Part shown: in pieces, positions 1 to 8,736 of the stretch
How the letters are laid out: each line of letters starts with the position of its first letter
Position numbering within the stretch: the first letter of the stretch is position 1
Assembly: GCA_963828825.1 (NCBI GenBank)
Contig: CAWHGF010000007.1
Location: 744,001 to 808,000, forward strand
Direction: 5' to 3'
Length of the DNA: 64,000 bases
Source: Bog-473 sp963828825
Lineage (GTDB): Bacteria > Actinomycetota > Acidimicrobiia > Acidimicrobiales > RAAP-2
Notes under the pieces: model-generated
Databases searched by the model: none
What the model was told of the DNA's origin: nothing
What the model saw: the letters and a program-made list of their open reading frames with translations, nothing else
Translations under genes and position numbers: made by a program

Positions 1-439
1 CATCTGGAAGCAGATCTGCAGCGTCTCTTCAAGGCGTTCGTACCGCTCACGCAACGGTGGGAACGGAACACCCAGCCCCCGATGCTCCCTCTCGTACCAT
101 GCGGCCCCCAGTCCGAGCTCGGCCCGACCTCCCGACAGGACGTCCAGCGTGGTGATCGTCTTGGCCAGGAGCCCGGGGTGGCGGTAGGTCACTCCGCCTA
201 CCAGGAGCCGGAACCGCAGTCGCTCCGTCTTGGCAGCGGCGAAGGAAAGCGCCGTGTATCCCTCGAGCATCGGCTCCTCGGCTGGCCAGAGCATCTCCAT
301 CTGGAACCAGTGGTCCATCACCGACAGCGTGCCGCACGCCAATTGACTCCGCCGTCCGGGCCAGGGTGGTCAACGTGGGCCCGATGGCCTCCGCGCCGCC
401 GGGCCAGGTGAAGCGGGGCACATGGATGTCCAATTGCAT
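1..439 (-). pseudogene. LLM-class F420-dependent oxidoreductase, 5' part, frameshifted
   Basis: This is the N-terminal part of a luciferase-like monooxygenase-fold oxidoreductase running off the left edge. The ATG at 439 follows a GGAGG box and begins MQLDIHVPRF. The first frame is clear as far as ARTAESIGV. Near position 335 the reading must shift by one base to continue as SVMDHWFQME, GGVTYRHPGLLAKTITTLDV and GLGAAWYEREHRGLG. This second part matches, motif for motif, the intact paralogue at 1688-2626. The simplest explanation is one extra C, either a true frameshift or a sequencing error. The family transfers hydride with coenzyme F420; the substrate is unknown. Confidence 0.8.
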
Positions 440-576
440 GTCGTCCTCCGGTCGCTCGTCTCGACGCACCCACGGTCTAGCCGTGAGTCGGGCTGGTGTG
501 CCTGACCCAGTCTGGACAGCGGTGGGAGTGGCCATGATCCACGTCCGACGGCCGCCCCTGACCGTAGGCTGCTCTC

Positions 577-1341
577 ATGCAGTCGAGGGTTTCTCGCCGC
601 TCAGCCGCACTGGTTCTCGCCATGAGTGCGACGCCGATCATGCTCGGCGTCCTGTCGGGAAACGCCGCCGCGCAGGATACGACCACGACGACGGCAGCCG
701 TCACGACAACCACGGTGGCACCGACGACCACATCAACGGTGCCCCCGACGACCGCGCCCACGACCACGACCACACTTCCCGCGACCACAACGACGCGAGC
801 CCGCCCGACCACCACCACGTCGCACCCCACGACCACGACCACGACGGTCGCCAAGACGACCTCGAGTTCCAAGGCGTGGGGCTGGGTGCTCTTGGCAGTG
901 GTCATCGCCCTTGCGGCGATCCTCGTCGGCCTGCTCATCGCCCGCACCAGGCGGCAGGGGCGTGAGGTGGACTGGGAGCGCTCGGTGCGGCCCGCCGTGA
1001 CCGCGGCCGAGCTGGCGCGGGAGCTGGTCCTTTCGCAATCGGACGCCGACGATGCCCAGCGACGAGCCAACGTCGCCGTGCAGGTCGACGACGCCGTGGA
1101 GGGTCTGGAGCGCGCTGCCGCAGCGGCGCCCGATGCGGCAAACCGGGCGCTCTGCATGCGATGTGCGGACAGCTTGCGAGGTCTCGCATTCGCCGTCGAG
1201 GCGGACCACCTGATGCGTTCCGGGGGTGCGACCCCGACGGGGGAGCAGTTGGCCTCGGCCGATTCGGCTCGACGGAACCGCTCGGCCGAGCTCAATGCTG
1301 CGCTTCAGGACCTCAAGCTGGCGATCGCAGCCAAGAAGTAG
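577..1341 (+). CDS. Secreted, membrane-anchored Thr-rich protein
   Basis: This is a 254-residue protein of unknown function. Residues 1-32 form a signal peptide ending near AAAQD. They are followed by about 60 residues of a Thr/Pro-rich low-complexity stalk made of runs of four to six threonines. A strong transmembrane helix (about residues 99-121, WVLLAVVIALAAILVGLLIA) is followed by a basic stop-transfer RTRRQGR. The last 130 residues are Ala/Arg/Glu-rich and probably helical, and should lie in the cytoplasm. The Thr-rich stalk is what actinobacterial wall-spanning proteins commonly show. The exact domain is not recognised, and the gene has no operon partner. Confidence 0.75.
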   Translation: MQSRVSRRSAALVLAMSATPIMLGVLSGNAAAQDTTTTTAAVTTTTVAPTTTSTVPPTTAPTTTTTLPATTTTRARPTTTTSHPTTTTTTVAKTTSSSKAWGWVLLAVVIALAAILVGLLIARTRRQGREVDWERSVRPAVTAAELARELVLSQSDADDAQRRANVAVQVDDAVEGLERAAAAAPDAANRALCMRCADSLRGLAFAVEADHLMRSGGATPTGEQLASADSARRNRSAELNAALQDLKLAIAAKK

Positions 1342-1389
1342 CTCCGCCGGCCGTTCGGAAGCTCTCTACCGGCGATGGGGACCCGACGA

Positions 1390-1665
1390 TCACTCCGCCC
1401 GCAACATGAGGGCGGTCGGCGTGCGCGCCGCACTTCTGGCCGGTACGGCCGCCAGGTTGGCCGACAGCACCGTGCCCAGAGCGACCAGGACGACCGACGG
1501 GACGGACACCGTGGGCTACGGCACCGCGTTGATCTGCTCTGCGAAAAGGTCCCACAGCCAACGTCCGACGACGATCCCGAGCGGGATCCCGATCACGATC
1601 CCGACGACGGCAGCAGTCGTTGCCTGCCAGGCCGCGGCCGCCTGGCGGCGCGCACGACGACCTCG
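1390..1665 (-). pseudogene. FtsX-family ABC transporter permease, C-terminal remnant
   Basis: On the minus strand the fragment reads ARRQAAAAWQATTAAVVGI, then GIPLGIVVGRWLWDLFAEQI and NAVP, and hits an in-frame TAG at 1518-1516. It resumes in the same frame as PTVSVPSVVLVALGTVLSAN, then PARSAARTPTALMLRAE, and ends at TGA 1392-1390. This is the last transmembrane pair and tail typical of FtsX-like (MacB/LolC type) permeases. The roughly 700 preceding residues are absent, because the LLM gene ends at 1688. It is therefore a truncated, nonsense-mutated relic with no expected function. Confidence 0.75.
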
Positions 1666-1687
1666 CAGCTCCTGCCGCGCCGAGTGA

Positions 1688-2626
1688 TCACCCGGCGAAG
1701 CGGTCCACCAGCAGGTCGCCGACACGGCGCACGGTGCCCGGCGTCCCGGTTGGCATGTTGAAGATGAAGTACTCGACGCCGGCGCCCGCCAGTTCGTCGA
1801 TGCGGGCCACGAGCTCGTCGGGCGTGCCGATGTCCGAGGTCGTGGGCTCCTCCCCGGTCACCTGCCGCAGGAAGTCCCGGGTCGCCTCCGTCTCCTCCGT
1901 GCTCTCGGTGAGCACGAGCGTGCTGAGCCGGCTCACCGTGACCTCGGACGGGTCGCGGCCCACGTCCGCGCAGTGGCCGCGCAGGACATCGACCTTGTGG
2001 GCCACGGTGGCGGCGTCGCCGAAGACGTTCGTCATGTCGGCGTAGCGGGCCACGAGCCGCAGCGTCCGCCTCTCCCCGCCGCCCCCGATCAGGATCGGCG
2101 GCCCGCCCGGCTGCACCGGCCGCGGCACGTTGCGGGCCTCGTTGATCCGGTAGTAGGTGCCTGTGAACGACGGCGCCTCCTCGGTGAACATGGCCCGGCA
2201 GATCTGCAGCGCTTCCTCCAGGCGGTCCAAGCGCTCGCCCGCCGGCGGGAAATCGAAGCCCAGCCCTTCGTGCTCGACGTCGTACCAGGCCGCCCCGATG
2301 CCGAGGATGGCCCGGCCCGCGCTGATGATGTCGAGCGTGGTCACGATCTTGGCCAGGTGTGCCGGGTTCCGATAGGTGACGCCGGTGACCATGGTGCCGA
2401 GCCGCACCCGCGACGTCCGGGCCGCCAATGCGCCGAGCAGGGTATAGGCGTCGAGCATCGGCTCGCTGGGCCCGCCCATCGGGGGCAGTTGGTAGAAGTG
2501 GTCCATCACCCAGACCGAGTCGTACCCCGTCTCCTCGGCCGCGGCCGCCATGGCGACCACCCCCTCGAAGAGGGCGCCGGGTGTCTCGCCAACGGTGAAA
2601 TTCGGGATCTGCAGTCCGAAGCGCAT
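1688..2626 (-). CDS. LLM class F420-dependent oxidoreductase
   Basis: This 312-residue full-length luciferase-like TIM-barrel enzyme starts MRFGLQIPNF. Family landmarks are VWVMDHFYQLP, GTMVTGVTYRNPAHLAKIVT, GRAILGIGAAWYDVEHEGLG and PILIGGGGERRTLRLVARYA. The last is the strand that cradles the flavin phosphate. Members reduce or oxidise small organic substrates with reduced coenzyme F420, and the pattern fits the TIGR03560-type group. It is paralogous to the broken gene at the left window edge, about 1.2 kb away, which suggests a local duplication. The substrate cannot be inferred. The gene stands alone between the permease relic and the phosphotransferase. Confidence 0.9.
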   Translation of the reverse strand: MRFGLQIPNFTVGETPGALFEGVVAMAAAAEETGYDSVWVMDHFYQLPPMGGPSEPMLDAYTLLGALAARTSRVRLGTMVTGVTYRNPAHLAKIVTTLDIISAGRAILGIGAAWYDVEHEGLGFDFPPAGERLDRLEEALQICRAMFTEEAPSFTGTYYRINEARNVPRPVQPGGPPILIGGGGERRTLRLVARYADMTNVFGDAATVAHKVDVLRGHCADVGRDPSEVTVSRLSTLVLTESTEETEATRDFLRQVTGEEPTTSDIGTPDELVARIDELAGAGVEYFIFNMPTGTPGTVRRVGDLLVDRFAG

Positions 2627-2668
2627 AGTGCCGAAGCTAGCGGCACACCGGGTCTCGGGCGCCGGTCC

Positions 2669-3619
2669 TCACCAGCCCGTGCGGCGCCGTAGCCAGGCCA
2701 ACGCGACCTCGCCCTGGGCGGCCTGGAAGCGGCGCACGGTCGGCAGGCCGGGGGGCGGTGGTCGCAGCGAACGCTCGACGAAGAAGCCGCAGACCGCAGC
2801 GAGCAGGATGGTGACCACCTCGGGGTCCGCCGCCTCTGCGCCTTCGTAACGGGCCAGCAGATCCTCGGGCTCCGGACCGCCTTCGAGCTGCACCGAGGGG
2901 GCCCACTCGACCAGATCGAGGACCGGCGTTCCGACGGCCGCGTGCGGCCAGTCGACGAAGACCACGCCCTCGGACCCGAGCAGGATGTTGTCCGAGCGGA
3001 TGTCGCCGTGCACCAGCGTGTCGCCGGTACATGCGTCCGGCCAGCCCGACTCGAGCTCGGCCAGCCGGTCGAGGTGACGACGCGCCCACTCGTCGAGCCC
3101 CACCGGGGGCGCCTCCATGACGGCCAGGTCGGCCCAACCCCCGAAGAGCGGGCGCAGGTAGCTCGCCGCCGGCTCCAGTGAAGGCACCGGCGTCGGGGTC
3201 AGGTCGCGGTGCAGCTCGGTCAACGCGTCGACCACCGCGTGCAGCTCCCCGCCGTCCCATGGGTGCGCGGGCGGGCGCCCGTCGACCGCCTCGAAGGCGA
3301 GGGCGACCCAGTTACCGTCGTCGAAGGCGCCGAGCAGGCGCGGGACCCGCGGCGACGCCGGGAGCGCGGCCGACACCATGGCCTCCCGGCGGTGCAGGAC
3401 GGGCGAGTCCGGATTGAGCTCGGCACCGACCGCCTTCACGAAGATGCTCGAACCGGCACAGTCCAGCCGCGTCGCCGCCCCGGGCGAGAAGCCCCCGTGC
3501 AGATCGTGCACCGCGGTGGGCGGCCCACCGCCGACCTCGGCCGCCCACGCCCGCACCGCCGCCGGCACCTCGGCCCAGGGCAGGTGGACGCCGGCCGCCG
3601 GGCCGGTGGGTGGCGTCAC
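2669..3619 (-). CDS. Phosphotransferase (APH/choline kinase-like) family protein
   Basis: This kinase-fold protein has 316 residues. The GTG start at 3619 overlaps the stop of the upstream DUF6295 gene by 4 bp (GTGA), implying coupled translation. Key motifs are the phosphate-loop region HGGFSPGAATRL, a lysine strand SIFVKAVG, the catalytic loop TLVHGDIRSDNILL with the expected HGDxxxxN, and the metal-binding FVDWPHA in place of the more common IDW/IDF. Aminoglycoside phosphotransferases, homoserine kinases and many uncharacterised small-molecule kinases share this fold. Nothing specific points to antibiotic resistance. It is the last gene of a three-gene minus-strand operon. Confidence 0.85.
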   Translation of the reverse strand: MTPPTGPAAGVHLPWAEVPAAVRAWAAEVGGGPPTAVHDLHGGFSPGAATRLDCAGSSIFVKAVGAELNPDSPVLHRREAMVSAALPASPRVPRLLGAFDDGNWVALAFEAVDGRPPAHPWDGGELHAVVDALTELHRDLTPTPVPSLEPAASYLRPLFGGWADLAVMEAPPVGLDEWARRHLDRLAELESGWPDACTGDTLVHGDIRSDNILLGSEGVVFVDWPHAAVGTPVLDLVEWAPSVQLEGGPEPEDLLARYEGAEAADPEVVTILLAAVCGFFVERSLRPPPPGLPTVRRFQAAQGEVALAWLRRRTGW

Positions 3620-3876
3620 GTCGCGGCGGCTCCGGCAGCGGCAAGCGCCTCGTTGATGCTCTCGACCAGTCGGCACGCCGAGTCCGCGCTGAGCTCCACG
3701 GCGACGCGGGCCCCGGGACCCCGTGCGGGGTCGACGAAATCGATGTTGAGCGTGTGGTCGAACGGCGCGTGGTAGGGGTGGTCGAAGTACACGCTGGCCG
3801 AAGTGACCGGGAACCACCCCTGCGGTCCCTTGGCGCTGCCGGCGACCTCGGCGGCGACGGTGAGATAGGAGCACAT
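3616..3876 (-). CDS. DUF6295 family protein
   Basis: This small 86-residue protein starts MCSYLTVAAEVAGSAKGPQG and contains WFPVTSASVYFDHPYHAPFD and TLNIDFVDPARGPGARVAVE. The short length, the N-terminal MC-YLTV and the HTLNIDF core match what I remember of DUF6295, a function-unknown actinobacterial family. The ATG at 3876 lies 2 bp beyond the dienelactone hydrolase stop. Its own stop overlaps the phosphotransferase start, so the three genes form one operon. A role alongside the hydrolase and kinase is inferred only from position. Confidence 0.75.
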   Translation of the reverse strand: MCSYLTVAAEVAGSAKGPQGWFPVTSASVYFDHPYHAPFDHTLNIDFVDPARGPGARVAVELSADSACRLVESINEALAAAGAAAT

Positions 3877-3878
3877 GG

Positions 3879-4634
3879 TCAGCCCCCCGCCAGGTAGCGG
3901 CCGTACCACTCGAAGATCCGCTGCCAGCCGTCGACCGCCGCCTCGGGGCGGTAGGCCGGTCGGTCCACCGAGAAGAACGCGTGGCCGGCGCCGTCGTAGC
4001 GGTGGAACTCGTAGGTCTTGCCGGCCGCCTTCAGCGCCGCCTCGAGCTCGTCCACGTGCTCGGGACTGGGAAATTGGTCGTCGTTCCCGAAGAGCCCGAG
4101 CAGCGGACACGACAGCTGTGGCGTCTTGTCGACGATCGGCTTCACTTTGAGCGGGAAGCCATCGGGCACCGTGCCGGTCACAAAGGCCCCGTAGCAGTCG
4201 ACCGCCGCATCGACGGGCACGCTCACCGCGGTCAGGAAGGAGTGCCGGCCGCCCGAGCAGTAGCCGATGACGCCGACCTTGCCGTTGGACGTGGGCAGCG
4301 CCCGCAGGGCCTTGACGGCCGCGTCGGCGTCTCCCACGAACTGCTCGTCGGGGATGCCGCCCCCCTCACGGGTGGCCGCGGCGGCGTCGTCGGGGTCGAC
4401 GTCGAGCCCCTGGCGGGCGTAGAGGTTGGGGCACAGAGCGTTGTAGCCGTTGGCGGCGAAGCGCCGCGTGATCTCCTTGGTCCCCGAGTCCCAGCCCGGC
4501 AGGTGGTGGATGACCAGGACCCCGGGGAAGGGGCCGACACCGGCCGGAAGGGCCTGGTAGGCGTTGATCTCGGCGCCCTCGTAGCCGGTGAACGTGATGT
4601 TCCCTGCGCTGAGGGCCTCTTCGGGTGCGGGCAC
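3879..4634 (-). CDS. Dienelactone hydrolase family protein
   Basis: This is a 251-residue alpha/beta hydrolase. The nucleophile is Cys126 in GYCSGGR, as in dienelactone hydrolase. The acid is in LFGNDDQFPS and the histidine in DGAGHAFFSV, so the triad is complete. The family opens lactone rings such as 4-carboxymethylenebut-2-en-4-olide in chlorocatechol and catechol degradation, but many members act on other esters. No signal peptide is present, so it is cytosolic. It is the first gene of the operon with DUF6295 and the phosphotransferase. The upstream 120 bp, shared with the divergent NHL gene, should carry both promoters. Confidence 0.9.
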   Translation of the reverse strand: MPAPEEALSAGNITFTGYEGAEINAYQALPAGVGPFPGVLVIHHLPGWDSGTKEITRRFAANGYNALCPNLYARQGLDVDPDDAAAATREGGGIPDEQFVGDADAAVKALRALPTSNGKVGVIGYCSGGRHSFLTAVSVPVDAAVDCYGAFVTGTVPDGFPLKVKPIVDKTPQLSCPLLGLFGNDDQFPSPEHVDELEAALKAAGKTYEFHRYDGAGHAFFSVDRPAYRPEAAVDGWQRIFEWYGRYLAGG

Positions 4635-4754
4635 AGCGGTCTCCTTCTCTTTCTCGTGTGACGTGCCGCGTCGTGGGCGACGTGGCGTGTGGTGCGCCGT
4701 CCACTATGGCCTGCCGCCGAGGCCCGCCGCGGCCGCAACCGGCATGATGTCCCC

Positions 4755-5939
4755 GTGCGCCGACTGTCCGTGGCCCTGGTCGGGCTCGTCTCGCTCGCCG
4801 CGGTGATGGCGGAGCCGGGCCCCGCCGCGGACGGTGCCGCGCCCGTCGTGCGCACGGTGATCGCCCCCGGCGTGCTCGACAGCCCGGACGGGATCGCGCT
4901 CGACGCCGCGGGCGACCTGTTCGTCGCCGACACCGGCCACTGCCGGGTGCTCGTCGTGCCGTCCCACGCCGGGAATCTCGACGGGCTGCACCTGCGGGCG
5001 GCCCGCGCCGCCACGCTGGCCGGGGGCAGCTGCGCGGGCCGCGCCGCCTTCGGGCACCCGACCGCCGTCGCCGTCGACGCGCACGGTGACGTGTACATCG
5101 CGGAGGCCAACGAGCAGCGCATCTTGGAGGTGCGGGCCGGGTCCCGGACCGCGGTGACGGTGGCCGGCACGGGCTCGGCCGGCTTCGACGGCAACGGGCT
5201 GGCCGCGACGGCCAGCCAGCTGGACCAGCCGACCGGCGTGGCGCTGGACGCGGCGGGCGACCTCTTCATTGCCGACACCGCCAACTGCAGGGTGCGCGTG
5301 CTCCCGGCGGCGACCACCACGCTGTTCGGGCAGGCCGTGACCGCCGGGCACCTCTTCACCGTGGCGGGCACGGGCGTCTGTGGCAGCGCGGGGCAGGGCG
5401 GGCCGCTGGCGGCGGCCCAGCTGTGGGACCCGGTGGCCGTGACCGTCGACGGCGCGGGTGACCTCCTGGTGGCCGACAACGGGGACCAGTCCGTCCTTCT
5501 GGCGCCGGCCCGGGCCGGGTCCTTCTACGGCACCGCGGTCGGCGCGGGCGACATCGGCGTCGTCGTGGGCGGAACGGGCGGCTATCAGCCCTATGTCGGG
5601 GACGGCGTCCCCGCCGTGAGCATGGCCTCGGAGCTCAACGACCCCCGCGGGCTCGCCATCGGCCCGACCGGCGCGCTGTTCGTCACCGACGGCCTGATGC
5701 AGGTCATCAGGGTGGTGCCCTCGACCACCGGGGTGCTGTTCGGGCGAATGATGAAGGCGGGCGACATGTACAGCGTGGCCGGCGCCGTCCCGGTCGCGTC
5801 CGCCGGGGGGCTCGGGGACGGCACGCGCTGGGAGCTCACCCGGATGGGCACACCGATCGGCCTCGCGGTGTCGTCGTCGGGCGCCCTCTACTACAGCGAC
5901 CGGAGTTTCGACACGGTAGGGCTGATCGGGGGTGCATGA
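4755..5939 (+). CDS. Secreted NHL-repeat beta-propeller protein
   Basis: This is a 394-residue exported protein. I chose the GTG at 4755 because it gives a compact signal peptide, VRRLSVALVGLVSLAAVMAE. The rest is a string of NHL repeats, each with a PxGIAL/V-D-AAGDLFVADT core: SPDGIALDAAGDLFVADTGH, TAVAVDAHGDVYIAEAN, TGVALDAAGDLFIADTANCR, VAVTVDGAGDLLVADNGDQS and GLAIGPTGALFVTDG. A six-bladed propeller that binds proteins or glycans outside the cell is expected. The stop at 5939 is 1 bp from the chosen rhamnosidase start, so the two are likely co-expressed. Confidence 0.88.
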   Translation: MRRLSVALVGLVSLAAVMAEPGPAADGAAPVVRTVIAPGVLDSPDGIALDAAGDLFVADTGHCRVLVVPSHAGNLDGLHLRAARAATLAGGSCAGRAAFGHPTAVAVDAHGDVYIAEANEQRILEVRAGSRTAVTVAGTGSAGFDGNGLAATASQLDQPTGVALDAAGDLFIADTANCRVRVLPAATTTLFGQAVTAGHLFTVAGTGVCGSAGQGGPLAAAQLWDPVAVTVDGAGDLLVADNGDQSVLLAPARAGSFYGTAVGAGDIGVVVGGTGGYQPYVGDGVPAVSMASELNDPRGLAIGPTGALFVTDGLMQVIRVVPSTTGVLFGRMMKAGDMYSVAGAVPVASAGGLGDGTRWELTRMGTPIGLAVSSSGALYYSDRSFDTVGLIGGA

Positions 5940-5940
5940 C

Positions 5941-8730
5941 ATGAACAGGTTCGGCCGGCGCACCTTCCTCGCCTCGTCCACCCGCATCGCCGCGGGCGCC
6001 GCGGTGGCCGGCGCGCTGGAGGGTGGCGCAGCGCCGGCCGATGGCGAGGATGCGGAGCGGCCCCTGGGGAGCGCCGTCGTACCGTCGGGGCCACCCGGGC
6101 CGCTGCGGGCCTCTGCGCTCACGGTCAACGGTCTCGTCGACCCCGTCGGCGTCGACCCCGACGACTGCTCGTTCGCCTGGACCCTGCGGGCGTCCGGGCG
6201 CCACGTGGCACAGACGGCCTCCCGCGTCGTGGTCCGCCGGACCGACCCGGCCCACAGCGGGCTCGCATGGGACAGCGGCCCCGTGCCGTCGGCTCGCCAG
6301 GCCTTCGTCGCCTACGCGGGACTGCCACTCGCAGCCGATGCGGCCTACGAGTGGGCGGTCCAGGCCCGCGGGCCGGGTGGGCGCTGGGGACCGGTGTCCG
6401 CGCCGGCGCGCTTCGCCACGTCGCTGCGCGACAGCGACTGGCGGGCCCAGTGGCTGCGGCCGGCCGGTGACTCGCAGCAGCCAGACCGCGTCACCTACCT
6501 GCGCAGCGAGGTGACACCGCCCGCGGGCGCCGTCGACCGCGTGACCGCGTACGTCTCCGCCGCGCACACCTACCGGCTGTTCGTGGACGGTGCACCGGTG
6601 GACGCGTGGCCCAGCTTCTCGTACCCCGACGAGCAGTACGTGCGCGCCGTGGATCTGACCGGCACGGTGACGGGCGGGCGGCGCAGCGCCGTCGGCGTGC
6701 TGCACCGTTGGTACGGGCCAGGACAGGGTCGCCCCACCTCCTCCCCGGGCCTGCTCCTCCAGCTGTCCGTCTGGTACCGCGACGGCCGCCGGGTGGTCTT
6801 CGGGTCGAGCGGCACCTGGCGCGAGCGGGCGGCCGAGTGGCTGCCGTCGCCGCAGCGCAACGCCGACGTCGGCGACTTCGTGGAATGGGTGGACGGGCGG
6901 GCCCAGCCGCAGGGCTGGTCGAGCGCGGGCTACGACGACAGCGCGTGGTCGCCCGTGAGCGTCGTCGGCCCCGCCGGCAGCGCGCCCTTCAGCCGGACGT
7001 ACGCCCAGCGGACCAGCATCGTGGAGACGCCGGTCCACCCGGTGCGCCTGCACACCGTGGCGGGCGGCGCGGTCGTGGCGGACTTCGGCGCCGTCTACGC
7101 GGCGCGGCCGCGGGTGGCTTTCGCGCGGGCGCAGGCCGGGCGCACCGTCACCCTGCAGGCGGGCTACCTGCTCGATCCCGACGGGCAGGTCTCCACGCTG
7201 CATGGGACCCAGGAGACCAACCTCTCGTCCTCCTACATTCAGCGGGAGGGGAGCCAGGCCTTCGAGGCCTTCACCTACTTCGGGTTCCGCTATCTCCAGA
7301 TTGACGACCCGGGCGAGCCGCTGGGCCCGGGTGCGGTGGTGGCCCTCACCAGGCATGCCGCCATGCCCGGGGTCGCCGGCGCGACGTTCTCCACCGACGA
7401 CCGCATGCTCAACGCGGTCTGGCGCCTCAACGCGCGCTCGTGCCTGTACTGCAGCAACGAGCAGTTCGTCGACACGCCCACCCGTGAGAAGGGCCAGTTC
7501 GTTTGGGACGCGGCCAACGAGTCCGAAGCAGTCATGCGGGCGTACGGCGACCAGAACATGAGCTGGCAGGGGTTGCGCGATGTGGCCCGCGGTCAGGCCC
7601 GCTACTGGCCCGACGGGCGGGTCAACGCGGTATACCCCAACGGCGACGGGGCGCGCGACTACGCCACCTTCACGGCGCGCTACCCGGAGTGGCTGTGGCG
7701 CTACTACACCTCGACGGGCGACCGCACGACGGCGCTGCGCCTCTATCCGTCGGTGGCCCGGGTGGCCGCCTGGCTGTGGAGCGCACGCCGGGCCGCGACG
7801 GGACTGCTCTACGGCCTGGGCGACACCAGCAACGGGGACCCCGTGTACGGCTACGACCTCTCCGTGGTCGCCGACACAGCCAGCAACGTGCTCGCCGTGA
7901 ACGCGTTCAACCGCGTCGCGCAGCTGGCCACCATGGCCGGGGACGCCGCCGGCTCCGAGACGAACCAAGCGCGGGCGGCCCAACTGACGGCGGCGGTCAA
8001 CGGCGTGCTGCGTCGGCCCGACGGCCTGTACGTCGACGGGGTCGAGGCCAATGGGGCGCAGAGCGGCAGCGCGTCGCAGGAGGCCAACGCCCTGGCGCTC
8101 GCGTACGGAATTGTGCCGGCGCCCGACACCGCCGCGGTGGGAGCCTACGTGGCGAGCCTCGGCATCGACGTCGGGCCCAACCACGGCCTCGAGCTCCTGC
8201 GCGCGCTGGCGGCGGCCGGCCTGCCCGAAGCCCTGGTGCGCACGCTCACCGATGCCTCCATCCCCGGCTGGGCCCACATCGTGGCGGTGGGCGGGACCTT
8301 CACCTGGGAGGAGTGGAAGCCGAGCGACCTCATCGGGGACTCCATGTCGCACGGCTGGGGCTCGTCCGCGCTGGTCGCCATGCAGGAGAGCCTCCTGGGG
8401 GTCACGCTGCTGGAGCCCGGCCCGGACGGGACGGTCCGTGCCGCCGTCACGCCACCGTCGTCCGGCCTCGACCGCGCCGAGGGCTCCGTACCGACCGTCG
8501 CCGGGCCCGTCCGGGTGTCGTGGCAGCGGCGCGGCAGGGGCATGGCCGTGGACCTGACGGTGCCGCCCAATGCGATGGCGACGGTGCGGCTGCCCGCCGG
8601 CGCGGCGTCCGGCGTGCGCGAGGGGGGTGTCCCTGCAGGGAGGGCCCCGGGTGTCGACGTGGTCTCGGCGGCCGACGGGGCCGTCATGGTGTCGGTGGGG
8701 AGCGGGAGCTACCGCTTCACCAGCGCCTGA
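5941..8730 (+). CDS. GH78 alpha-L-rhamnosidase, Tat-exported
   Basis: This 929-residue glycoside hydrolase removes terminal alpha-L-rhamnose from polysaccharides, glycolipids or plant glycosides. The ATG at 5941 follows a GGGGG stretch and gives a twin-arginine leader, NRFGRRTFLASSTRIAAGAA; an upstream GTG at 5932 is also in frame. The N-terminal Fn3-like and beta-sandwich domains end near residue 440. The (alpha/alpha)6 barrel carries the GH78 signature DTPTREKGQFVWDAANES, with candidate acids in D-T-P-T-R-E and W-D-A, and later GGTFTWEEWKPSDLIGDSMS. A C-terminal beta domain follows. Export fits with the secreted NHL neighbour. Confidence 0.92.
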   Translation: MNRFGRRTFLASSTRIAAGAAVAGALEGGAAPADGEDAERPLGSAVVPSGPPGPLRASALTVNGLVDPVGVDPDDCSFAWTLRASGRHVAQTASRVVVRRTDPAHSGLAWDSGPVPSARQAFVAYAGLPLAADAAYEWAVQARGPGGRWGPVSAPARFATSLRDSDWRAQWLRPAGDSQQPDRVTYLRSEVTPPAGAVDRVTAYVSAAHTYRLFVDGAPVDAWPSFSYPDEQYVRAVDLTGTVTGGRRSAVGVLHRWYGPGQGRPTSSPGLLLQLSVWYRDGRRVVFGSSGTWRERAAEWLPSPQRNADVGDFVEWVDGRAQPQGWSSAGYDDSAWSPVSVVGPAGSAPFSRTYAQRTSIVETPVHPVRLHTVAGGAVVADFGAVYAARPRVAFARAQAGRTVTLQAGYLLDPDGQVSTLHGTQETNLSSSYIQREGSQAFEAFTYFGFRYLQIDDPGEPLGPGAVVALTRHAAMPGVAGATFSTDDRMLNAVWRLNARSCLYCSNEQFVDTPTREKGQFVWDAANESEAVMRAYGDQNMSWQGLRDVARGQARYWPDGRVNAVYPNGDGARDYATFTARYPEWLWRYYTSTGDRTTALRLYPSVARVAAWLWSARRAATGLLYGLGDTSNGDPVYGYDLSVVADTASNVLAVNAFNRVAQLATMAGDAAGSETNQARAAQLTAAVNGVLRRPDGLYVDGVEANGAQSGSASQEANALALAYGIVPAPDTAAVGAYVASLGIDVGPNHGLELLRALAAAGLPEALVRTLTDASIPGWAHIVAVGGTFTWEEWKPSDLIGDSMSHGWGSSALVAMQESLLGVTLLEPGPDGTVRAAVTPPSSGLDRAEGSVPTVAGPVRVSWQRRGRGMAVDLTVPPNAMATVRLPAGAASGVREGGVPAGRAPGVDVVSAADGAVMVSVGSGSYRFTSA

Positions 8731-8736
8731 GAATGG

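Noticed and set aside
2669..3619. Aminoglycoside resistance gene
   Set aside because: The kinase-fold motifs are shared by many metabolic kinases. The operon context (dienelactone hydrolase, DUF6295) does not suggest resistance.
5836..8352. 838-residue open frame on the minus strand
   Set aside because: It lies opposite the GH78 rhamnosidase, whose motifs are unmistakable. The antisense product is Arg/Gly/His-rich with no domain, a usual effect of high GC.
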